A stretch of 64,000 nt of DNA from Malurus cyaneus samueli (Eukaryota > Chordata > Aves > Passeriformes > Maluridae): the NCBI GenBank assembly GCA_009741485.1, contig CM019230.1, positions 11,392,741 through 11,456,740 of the forward strand, written 5' to 3'. The notes under the pieces were generated by a model. It saw nothing but the letters and a program-made list of their open reading frames with translations, was not told where the DNA came from and did not search any database. Each line of letters begins with the position of its first letter. The stretch's first letter is position 1. Below, piece by piece: positions 21,949 to 33,900 of this stretch. Both the position numbers and the translations under genes were made by a program.

Positions 21949-24900
21949 CTGCAGAGGGAAGGAGACAAAGCCTTGGTCAGATGTGCAAGGGTCCATCAGC
22001 TGCTGAGATAAAGCCTTGGTCAGATGTCCAAGGGTCCATCAGCTGCTCTCTGATGTTCCCAAGCTCCTGAGATCTTTCTCCAAGCTGTTCCCACTGGGGA
22101 AGTGCAGACAGATTTCCTGGGGTCAAGGGCTGGATGAGTGTCTTTGAGCAATGAGGGTCAGGATCAAGCCCCTCGCTGGATGACCACAGCCTCCCTCACT
22201 GGAGATCATCTCAAGGCTCCAGCTGCCTTCACTCTCACCAAATGCTCAAACCCTCATATCCCAGCTGGTCTTTGTGTGGGAACAGCGTTCCTGGCCCTGT
22301 CCAGCCACGTTAGGAACAAAGTTTCACTATTCCTGTCCTGGTTTCTGCTATGCTGCACCTTGAGCCCATTTCCTCTTGTCCTATTGCCTGGCAGGACAAC
22401 AGGGAATGGCCTAAGGCTGGGCCAGGGCAGGGCCAGGGGGGACATCAGGAGGAATTTCCTCATGGAAAGGGTGCTCAGGCCTTGGCAGGGGCTGCCCAGG
22501 GAGGTTTGGAGTGCCCATCCCTGGAGGTGTCCCAGGAAGGGCTGGAGGTGGCACTGAGTGCTCTGGGCTGGGGACAGGGTGGGCGTCAGTCACAGCTCAG
22601 ACACAATGGCCCTGCAGGGATTTTCCAGCCCCAGTGATCTGGGATTTCTCTCATGCAGCCCTTTCTCAGAGCTTTGCCTGACCAGAATCACCTCGTGGGA
22701 GGTGTTGCTTGTGGTGGCTGAAGGGTGGACACCTGACCAGGGGGATGGAGAACAACCCTCATTAGAGAGGAGCCTGAAAGCCACCGAGCAGGGTCCCATC
22801 ACACCACCACAATGTCAGCATGGCCTGGGACACCCCTGCCGAGCACACACTCAGGTGTGTGGCCCCAAAAAGTATCACAGCCTCACTTCCACCCTCATGG
22901 GTGCAACCAAGAGGATTCCAAAGGACCTTCCTGAGGGAATAGCATCACTAAACAGCAAATCCCCGTTACCCTCCTCCAAGCCATGCCCTGCTCAGCATGC
23001 TGCTCAACACAGGAGAGGGAGAGAACCCTGCCAGGACAAGAAATCAAGTTTGTTTCTCTAATTTGGGTCTCTCTGGCATCTTGTGTCTCTCTTCCTGACA
23101 ATAAAATGCCCTGCACATCAATCCATTTCCAGGGAAAATTGCTTAATGGGGGCTAGAGAGACCAAATGAAAACAAATAGGGAAATGGAAACGGAACTTTT
23201 CAGTACTAAAGAAACTGCCTCTCACTGCAGCTCAGCTTCACATATCATCATTATTTCAAATGTTCTCGGATCAGAGTTGTGGGGTGAGATTCAACCTCTC
23301 CAGTAGTTTATTTAGTTCTGCAAATGAGTGAAGAAAAATCATCCCCCTTGCCACACACCTTGGTTTAATTGTGCTAATGCCATCTGTTACACTGAGCTAG
23401 GATAAATCCAGCTCTCATTTAGGATTTTATATTTCCAACGTGCTGAACAAACATTAAATAATTCTTATAATACCTTGCAAAGTAGCTATTTATTAAACAT
23501 TATTATGCACTCTTCTTACATCCACGCCTTTCATTTCTGAGACTGGGTTTTGATCAGGTCTCTTTCTCTCTTTTTTTTTACTGCTGAGAATACTTCAGAT
23601 GAAATTTCCAAGAGATATTCTACCTGTTTCTGGGTTAACAAGAGCTGAAATCTTCCCGAGGTACCTCTATGCGAAATACGATTTTGTTATGTCTGTGCTG
23701 ATTCTCATTTGCATTTTTTATCGCTCTCATCATCAGAAATTAATTCTGCTCTGAAAGCAATTTCTCCTGACTACCAGCACAGCACTCCTGGTGAAAAACC
23801 CCCGTTCTGTGCCTGGAGAGCTCAGGCCTCAGATCCCTAAGAATCCTTCAGCTCTGTTTGTCCGGGGTCCCGGCAGGCGGGTGAGCATGGCCGTGTGGCA
23901 GTGCCATGTGCCACTGGGTCTGGGGCACAAAGAGCTGTCATGAGCCAGGGGTGGTGACAGATGGCCCCAAAGGCACACCCTGTGACCCACAGGGAGGGGT
24001 CCCAGCACAGGCTCTTTCCAGCACAGCCCCTTTGGGGTCAGTTGGCCCAGAGACCCCAGCACAGCCAGGCTCTCTTGTTGGCAGGGGAGGGGGACACGGG
24101 GCCAGCAGGAATCACTCCAAGGGGGTGCCAGACTGATGGTGTTTGTGGCTCCAGCTGGACAAGGGGAATGAGAAGAATCTCTTCCCTGGGAGGCCCTGGC
24201 ACAGGGTGCCCAGAGCAGCTGTGGCTGCCCCTGGATCCCTGGCAGTGCCCAAGGCCAGGCTGGACATTGGGGCTGGGAGTGACCTGGGACAGTGGGAGGT
24301 GTCCCTGCCATGGCAGGGGTGGCACTGGATCACTTTCAGGCCCTGTCCAGCCCAGCCCAGTCTATGATTCTGTGATTCCATGCCCGGGGCTGTGCTGTCC
24401 CCAGCTGGCAAAGCCCCATGGAGCACAGCTGGTGTTAAACCCTCTTCTCCCCTTCTCCCACCACACTCCAATCCCCTTGGGGAGGGGCAGAGCACATGCT
24501 TGGCATCAAACTCTCCATGTCTGGGTGCAAGAAAGTCAAGAATCAGTCATCAACCTCCCATGGCTTGAGATAAAATGTCCCAGAGTGTCCCCAGCCACGG
24601 CATCCTGTGACTGTCACCGAGTTCCACTGATTCTAACAGGGCTGCAGCAAGAGATCATTTGCACCCAAAATAATCTGCTTAGTTTCATTTCATCTAATAG
24701 CAGCCTGCTGTTTTGTAATGAATGTTTTATAAATTTAAAGCGCCCAAGGGCAAACATAAATGTTTAAATAAATAGAAAAATGTGAGTAGCAGAACACAGA
24801 AGGACTCTTTCCTTTTTCAGAGGCACAACCTAAAAGTGAAATATTCTTTTAAAAGTGGAGGTGTTCCCCGGAGGAATTCTCCTAAACGTTGCCTGCCATT

Positions 24901-27900
24901 TCTATCAGAGGATTAATTTGGAAGGAGTACACAACCCAAAAGAACTGTGCACCTGGTTTAAAAGTCCTGCATCCATTAATACACACAGGTACTCACTGGA
25001 TTATAGGTAAAATGAATAGTTCCACTAGGTGGAAATGATATTTCAGTGCGAGCAGCAACCCATGAAAATATCCTTTTCCTTTCTGAAATAAATTGAAGCA
25101 TGATACCCAGAGATTATGAATGGCTCCATAAATGTAATTGCTCAGTATCTTTCAATCACAAGGAGAATGTAATCAGAAAAACACATTTATTGGACTTGGG
25201 ATGGTCTCTGAAGACAAATCCTATTGCTGGATGCAGTCACCCATACCAGTTATTAGAGGGAGGTAGAGGGGAGAAGCCAAGTATTTCCCAAAGATTTCTG
25301 TCTTTGCACCACCAAAACCTCTCACTCTTCACTCCAGCTTTGCCTGGAGCTGAGTAAAACGCATGCAGAACTCATTTTCTGGTAAAGGTGGCAAAGAAAA
25401 CATAACAGCAAGCACTGAAACGTTCTTAAATTGAGTGTTTGATATGCAAGACCAGGAAAACTCTTGCACACTCTGTTCTGCTGTGTCCAACTGATTTCTG
25501 GCAGGTTTTCAGGGCAGCAGAAATCCAGTGCTCCCTGTGGTAGGGGCTATGATGTCCCAGGGGTTGTGTGTGGCAGCCACCCCAGAGGTTTGGAAAGGGA
25601 TGAGACAGGGAACTGTGGGGCCAGAGCTGGGAAACAGAGCTGGGCTCTGTTCTGTGAGTTGTGCTGTGAGCAGAGCCAAACCCCTGAGATCTGACCTGAG
25701 CCACGTGAGATCCTCACTGCAGCCTCCCAGCAGAGCCTTTGCCAATGTTCCTGACTGCCTGGGGCTTCCCAGACCCAATTCAGGCCATTTCCAGAGCAAA
25801 ACACAGCCTGGAGCTTTGAGCTCCCGAGGATGTGGGATGAAATGACATCTGTCAGGGAGGTCACAGCTTTGCCTGATTCCCTGTCCTTCTCAGAGAACAA
25901 CTGACGGGAGAGAGGTGACAAATAAGCAGAGAGTGTTGGATCAGAGTGCGAGGCCAGGCTGGGATTTGGTGTGTGACAGGCACAGCCTCGCTCCTCAGCA
26001 CCCACCCCACATCCCACAGCAGAAAGCAGCATTTCCAGGGTTGAATTGGAGCCTGAAGGGCAGGGGCTCTGCTGCAGCTGAAAGATCTCCCCCACACCCA
26101 GAGGAGAGATGGGACACTCCTGCTCCTCTGCTGGTCCAGGGTCAGCCCACCTCATCTCCACCCTGAGCCATTGGCCTGAGCCCCCTGGACTCTGCTGGTC
26201 ACACTTTCACCAGGCTGTATTTAAGGGGCAGCTAAAGGATGTGATCAATAGTCCATCACAGACCCTCTCCTGGCATCCTGCAGCAGCTGACCGTGGTGGG
26301 GCAGTGCTCTGGGTTTGGCACATCCCACCCACCCAGCCTGAGCATGTGAGCATGCAGGAAATCAGAGTCCCCTCCTTTGTCCCCACTGCTGCTGAACAGG
26401 CACTCGGTGACCCCACAAAATCCCCCAGAGCACTGCTGGAAGCTGCAGTGAGACCACACCCATGTGAGGTGTGGAGACAATGCAGCCCTGAGAGGAGCCC
26501 ATGTCTGCAGTTCTGAGTCTGCAGCATTGATGCCACAGGGATTTTTTCCTTTTCCCTTTTCTGTATCCGTAACCTTCCCAGCACTTTTCCCCACCCTGTT
26601 CCCAGCCAGAAAGCCCAAACCCATTCCAGAGCTCCAAGCCCCGGGGGCACAAGGTCCCATCCTGTCCTGGTTCTTCCTGGGAACCAAGGCTGGGAACAAG
26701 GTCTGTCAGACCCATTTCCATAAGCAAGGACAGCTGGGACCGAGGGTGGGGGGCTCCAGAGAAGGGGCCTGACCTGGGGGGAATTGCATCACCCCTTGTC
26801 CTCCTAATTGGTGCTTTTTATCAATTATGCTAATTTCCTAAAGCCTATCAAANGAGAAGGGGCCTGACCTGGGGGGAATTGCATCACCCCTTGTCCTCCT
26901 AATTGGTGCTTTTTATCAATTATGCTAATTTCCTAAAGCCTATCAAACTGCATTCACCCCTGTGGGGGGCTTTTGTGGATATTGTTCCATGGCTGCCCCT
27001 GCAGCTGCAATAAAGACCCACTTTTATATCACTTCCTGTACTAAAATCATCTCCAGTTTCATTTCTAGGCTGAAAAAGGCAACAGAGTACCCTGATTGAA
27101 CCCTGAAGCTGAGATTTCCCTTGTACAAACGAGGTGTATCAGTCCAAGCTGAGCTCCTGAACATCCTGCAAAGCCATGGAACACACAGCTCCAGGGGTGG
27201 GGGAAAAAAGTGGCCCCACAAGTCCTGAATCTGAAACTCAGCCAATTGTCGTGTATGACTGAGTCCTGGGAAAAGAAAGGTAGTGTTAACAGCCTGCATG
27301 GAGGAGGAATACCACATCTTTGGCTACTTTTGAGAAAAGGAGATTGGAATGTAGAACTGATAACGCAGGTGGCTGAGAATTATAAACATTACTAATACTG
27401 TAGCTTTTGCAAACCTACCAATCATATACTGATTATTAATCAAACAACTGCCTCTTAACCAATGTATGTTTGACACGAATGTATACACTGGTTGCTAAAG
27501 TGGATAAAAGACACTTGTCCCACAATAAAGTACTCTTTTCCACCCTCTCTCTCTTTCTTTTTTCCATGTGTCTTTGTGTCTGTTATTTTGTGTTGCTGTT
27601 TGGCCAACAGTGACATCCAGGAGTGGTTCATGGGACACCCTGAACACCCTACATGGAACACACAGCTCCAGGGGTGGTTCCTGGGACACCCTGAACACNC
27701 TACATGGAACACACAGCTCCAGGGGTGGTTCCTGGGACACCCTGAACACTCTACATGGAACACACAGCTCCAGGGGTGGTTCCTCTGGCACCTTGGACCC
27801 TGCTCAGGCTGCACAGGGCAGGCCCACACCTCCTGTCTCTCGTTGCCAAAGAGGCTGCTCAGGTGACCATTTCAGATGAGCTCCTGTTCCCTTGAACACT

Positions 27901-30900
27901 CCACCAAACAATAAGGACACAACACCTGTGGGTCCCCTCTCACCCCCAGAGCCTTGCAGAGCTCACCTGAGCATCCCAGCGTGCTCCCTCCATGAACAGA
28001 CCGTGGATATAGGCACCCTCACGAGGAGCACTGGCAAAATCCTCTCTGCTCTTCTTGGTCACGTCACACTGCAGCATCATCTTGTCCAGAGGCCACTTGT
28101 TCTTGCGGGCTGTGGTCTGCATGATGGCTGTCAGGATGGACTGGGGGTTGAAGAACCCACCCAGCCACAGCGTGGAGGGCAAGGAGAAGTCCCTGGTCCA
28201 GGCCTCGAGCTCGTTGATGCGAGCCAGGAGATCAGCAAACCATGAGCCCAGGCTGGCTGTGGAAGGGTAAGATCTCCTCACCCAGGATTCAGGCACCACG
28301 TCCAAGAAAAGGGAGTTCTGCAAGCTCTCCATGTGGCTGGTCATGGTCAGCTCCCCCTGGAGAGAAAGGGCACAGTGAGCACTGACAGAGCCTGCTGGAC
28401 ACAGAGCCAGGACATGGGGACAGTCACAGCACCCCACTGGCACTGCTGTGCACGGGCTGTCAGTGGCTCCATGCGTTTGGGGTTTTCCTGCACAATTTCT
28501 ATTGCATATTCCTGCACCTAAAAATACTGTCTGTTTACCCTGCTGTGAAAATACTGCTGGGAGAAAAAGCTGTGTAACAGTGACAGCAGCAGGGCTGTTC
28601 CTCAATATCCCAGAGGTTTTTCTGTTTTCCCTCACGGACTGAAGTTCTTTACAGGGCAGATTTTCCAGGGTGTAAAGCTCTTCTCACTCACTGCTAGGGC
28701 AGGATACTGGAGTCTCTGATGATCTACTCTAAAATTGCCCAAATATTTGTTATGTCATGCCCCATCCCCTCCTCTCCTCCACTCCCCCTCACTCCCCTCC
28801 TCATTTCTTGCTTTGCAGTGCAAGATTTTCTTGTTGGCTTCACGTGTTGCCTGCAAATGTAATCACAGCTCCTTCCACAGCAGGGAAACACACAACAAAG
28901 TAAGATATGATTCAGCCAAGGGAGATAAAGAGAGAGGTTTGACTTTTCCTTTATGTAGCAATTAATTAGTTCTAAAGCTTGTAGAAACCTGTATCAGTTC
29001 TGCCAGAAGAGCTGGAACATCATTTCATGGCCAAAAAAGGGTTCTGCTCATCAACGACTGCATTCCCCTTGAACCCATGTACTCTTCAGGGGGTTCCCAG
29101 GGTCTTCTACGCCAAACTTAAGAAAATTCCTGCTGTTTCCAGCTGAAATTCCATTGAATCTAAGTGAGGGATGCCTAGATGTTACCAAGGCTGAAAAGGC
29201 AGCTGGGAGGGGCCGTTTAGAGCAGATTTTGCTGCAGGTTTTGGAGCAGGTTGACCAAGGGACACAGCTGAGACTCACCAGCACAGCTGAGCATGCTGCA
29301 CACCTGCCTGGCACGGGTGGTACTGGGGGAAAAAAGTGGCCCCACAAGCCCTGAATCTGAAACTCAGCCAATTATCGTGTATGACTGAGTCCTGGGAAAA
29401 GAAAAGGAGTGTTAACAGCCTGCATGGAGGAGGAATACCACATCCTTGGCTACTTTTGAGAAAAGGAGATTGGAATGTAGGATTGATGATGCAGGTAGCT
29501 GGCAATTATAAGCATTACTAATACTGTAGCTTTTGCAAACTCACCAATCATATACTGATTATTAATTAAACAGCTGTCTCTTAACCAATGTATGTTTGAC
29601 ACAAATGTATACACTGGTTGCTAAAGTGGATAAAAGAGACTTGTCCCACAATAAAGTACTCTCTCTCTCTTTTTCACCCTCTTTCTTTTTTTCTGTGTGT
29701 CTTTGTTTCTGTTATTTTGTGTCGCTGTTTGACCAACAGTGACAGGGGGTGATGTGACAGGAGTCACTGTACCCACCTGGAGCACTGTCCCTGGCACAGC
29801 AGAGGGCTCAGCTCAGCCCAGGCTGCCGAGAGAGAATGCAGCTGACCCTGTCAGGGACTGCAGGCAGTGCCTGGAGCCTCCCTGCGCCTCCCTGAGCTGG
29901 GGAGCATCTCCTTGTCTTAGGATGTGTGTGTTAGGGGAAGATCTGTGCCATTTTGTGGCCTCTTCTGAAATCCTTTACTCAGTGATTGAGTAAAGGATTT
30001 CAGGAGAAAGCCACAAAACTGTTTTGCATCAAAGGTTAACCACATCCATGGCAAGAGGTTGGAATTAGAAGATCTTTAAGATTCCTTCCAACCAAAAACA
30101 TTCCATGATTCTCTGATTCTGTGACTCTGTGATTATGAGAACACCACCAACTGAACCTCATGTGAGACCCTGCAGCTCCAGGGAGACCTTGGAGTCCCTT
30201 CCAGTGCCTGAATGGGCTTCAGGAGAACTGGAGAGGGACTGGGGACAAGGGCCTGGAGGGACAGGACAAGGGACAATGGATTTAAATTGAAGGAGGACTG
30301 GTTTAGGTTAGATATTAGGAAAAAAAAAAAATGCTAACTTCGAGGGTGGGCAGGCCCTGGCACAGGGTGCCCAGAGCAGCTGTGGCTGCCCCTGCGTGCC
30401 CAAGGCCAGGCTGGACATTGGGGCTGGGAGTGACCTGGGACAGTGGGAGGTGTCCCTGCCATGGCAGGGGTGGGATGGGATAAGCTTTAGGGTCCTTCCA
30501 ACCCAAACCGTGCTGGGATTCCATGACACTTAAAGGTGGATGTGCTGCCTCTCAGAGGGACTTGGGCAGGCTGGAGAATTGAGCTGAGAGGAATTTCAGC
30601 AGAGGGAAATGCCAGGTCCTGCAGCTGAGGAGGAGTAACCCAAGCAGTGGCAGCTGCTGGGAGCCCCTGCCTGGAGAACCCTGCAGGAAGACATTGGGGC
30701 TGTTGGCCGAGCAGCTGAGCACGAGTGACCACCAGCACAGGAGACCACAGTGCCCAGGACAGTGTGAGGAGTGCCCAGGGCAGTGTGAGGAGTGCCCAGG
30801 GCAGTGTGAGGAGTGTCCAGGGATGGCTGAGGAGTGCCCAGGGATGGCTGAGGAGTGCCCAGGGCAGTGTGAGGAGCAGAGCCAGCAGGTCCATGGCAGC

Positions 30901-33900
30901 TCTCTGCTCACCACTGGTGAGGCCACTCTGGGACAGTGCTGGGGAGGGCTCAGCCTCAGGAAGAGATGGCTCAGGAGGAATCTCTTCAGCACCAACCAAC
31001 AACTCACAGTGGAAAGCAAAGAACACAGAGCCAGGCCCTTCTCAGCTGTGTCCAAAGATGGGGCAAGAGGCAGCAGATGTGTTTAAAAAAAGATTGGATA
31101 TGGTCCTTGGTGCCATGGTTTAGTTGAGGGTTAGGGCAAGGGTTGGACTCAATGACCTTGAAAGTCTCTTCCAACCCTGGTGATTCTGTGACTCTGTAAT
31201 TCTGTCTGAACTCCAGGATATTCCACTGAAATACAAAGTGAGGGTGGCTGAATGCTGGGACAGGTTGTCCACAGAGGCTGTGGAGTCTCCATTCCTGGAA
31301 ATGTTCAAAACCCAGCAGGGTCCCTGGTCCCTGCTCTCCCTGTGCCTGCTCTGGGAAGGGGCTGGACCAGACAATGTGCTGTGATCCTGGCCCACTCAGG
31401 CCATGCAGGATGCAAAGAGAAAACCTGCAAACACTGGCTTGGCTTTCCTGGCACAGAATGATCTCCACAATTCCAGTCTCTGCACGCTCAACTGCAGGGG
31501 CACAATGCCCCCCAGCACTCTGGAGACCTACAGATAATGCCCATCACTGGTTTCTATTGTAAACACTTCCTTTTGTTCCCTTATCTTTGCACCAAAATCT
31601 ATCTGATTTACAATTTCTCTTTGCCTCGGGCTAAGTGTTTTTGGAAAGATTAACTGAAATCAGTTGAGCCATGGCTGAGAACAAAGGTGAGGGAATTGGG
31701 TCAGTCTATTCACATTAGAAGATTCCAACTGTTCTTTCTCAGGACTTCAGTGCCTCCAGCCGTGAGGTCAGCAGAGGTGCCCTTTGCTGGGGCCACAGAA
31801 ATCTGAAGCTTTAGCAAAAGTTGAAATCTGCTTAAAGCACCCCCATGGTTGTTTAGCAATGCTTGTCAGAGCCCAGCAGTCAAACATCTCTGCAATTTGT
31901 TCCCATGCTGGTTGTGCCCTGCAGGTCACAGACAGCTGCAGTAGGACCAGAGCACAGCTGGATCCTGAGCAGAGCAGCTGGACCAGAGCAAGGTCCTGAG
32001 CAGAGCAGCTGCTCCTTGGAGCAAGAATGGGCTCTCAGTGATGGTCCATGTGCATCCAACACCAGCAAGGGGAGGTGGGCTCACTGCAGGATGATTAAGA
32101 CTTAGAATCACAGAATTGTGGAATGGTGAAGGCTGGAAAAGACTTTCAATGTCACCAAGTGCAGTCATAACTGTGATTTGACATTAGATTTACCATTAGA
32201 TTGGCAATTAGATTTAATGTGGGGAAGAATGTGCTGTCTAATATTGGTAAGGGAACGAGGGGGTGCATGGGCTTAAATAAACCACAAACAAAATAAACCA
32301 CAGCAATCAGTAACACAGGGTGCAAACCTCCCCAAACCCTGCCACAAACCATGGCAGGGAAGGAGATGGGAGCTGCAGAAAAGGCTCCTGCCAGGACTGC
32401 AGCAGCCTCGGTGCCTGAGCTGGGGTTCAGGGACACCCTGGGACTGGAGGAGAACTGCAGAGCAGAGCAGAGCAGCATTTGGCATTTCTTCACCTGGTGT
32501 TTGCTGCAGTGACACAGCTGAAGGGGCTGAGAGGCCGTCACTGGGCAGTTTGAAGAGTCATGGATTCCTTCAGGCTGGAAAAGGCTTTAAGATCACCCAA
32601 TCCAACCCTGAACCCAACAGCACTGAACCATGGCCTCAGGTGCCCCATCCATGTGGGTTTTGGGCACTTCCAGGGGTGGTGGCTCCTTCCAAGCTTGCCC
32701 TTGGCAGCCTGTGCTGGTGCTTGATAACCCTTTCCATGAAGAAATTTTTCCTAATATCCAATCTTGGTGCAACTTGAGGCTGTTTCCTCTTGTCCTGTCT
32801 CTTGTCACCTGGGAGAAGGGACACCTGGAGAAGCTGCACCCACCTGGCTACAAACTCCTTAGGGCAATCCAGGCCTGCTGTGCGGTCAGCAAACCTTGCT
32901 CCAAGGGAGTGCCCTGCAAAGAGAGCAGAGCCTCCCCTCCTGGGCAGACACTGTCAGCAGGACAGGAATCCTCTGAGGTGACCACATTCAGGAATCCTCT
33001 GAGGTGACCACATTCAGGAATCCTCTGAGCTGACCACACTGAGCAAACACAGCCCTGGGAGCTCCTGGATGGCAGTTCCAACGAGGGCTTGGACACAAAC
33101 CTGCCCCATCCACTGTGTCCAACTGGAGTGGCAAAGGCTGTCAGTGGGATTCAGGCCCTGGAAATGTCCATTTGAGCATTCCTGGTTTTTAGAACTTGAC
33201 TTACAACCCTTATCCTTTTTTTCTAAACATGCACCATAAAATTCATTTTGTCTGGCAACAGGTAAGGGCAGGACTTCAAAGGGAAGTCCCCAGCATGTCC
33301 CAGTTCCCATGGGAGCTGAGAGCTTGTTTCTACTGCCATGTGCCTGGAAGCCACTGCAGCCCTGGGATCTCCATTCAGACTCTTCCTCCCTCCCAGGGTT
33401 TGTGGATTCCCATCCCAAAATCCCCTCCCTGGGGAATGTTAATCTCTCAACAGGATGGACTGGTGCAAGGCAAGATTAAACCTCTGCTCCAGACATGAGC
33501 TGTTAAATGCAGCGAGTTTTTAAAGGCAGAAGTATCTGAACCTGCTAGGTTTCCCCACAGAGAACAGATTTCTGGTGGATAGAGAAAATCCTGAGTACAA
33601 AGGATTTAAGATGGGTTTAGAAGCTAAAACAGCAAATAAGGTTAAATGAAAAGCTGGAAGCAGAAGAATTTGCAATTAGTACTAAAATATGAGGAACAAC
33701 CTTCCAAAATCCACCTGCCCTGGGCCATTTCAGCTGAGCAAGGACCACATGAGTCTCTGCCATCTCATGATTTCTCTTCAAGGGTTTTACATTAGTGGGG
33801 AATCTCAAAATTCTGAGTTACCTGGCCAACAGGCTTTAAGGGGCAGGATAATTCCAAATACAAAGGTCAAACACAAATTAAAGGGGTCTCACGTTGTCAT

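Noticed and set aside
27198..29744. A single provirus with two LTRs
   Set aside because: The intervening 1.7 kb contains a host dynein exon with intact splice sites and no retroviral genes.
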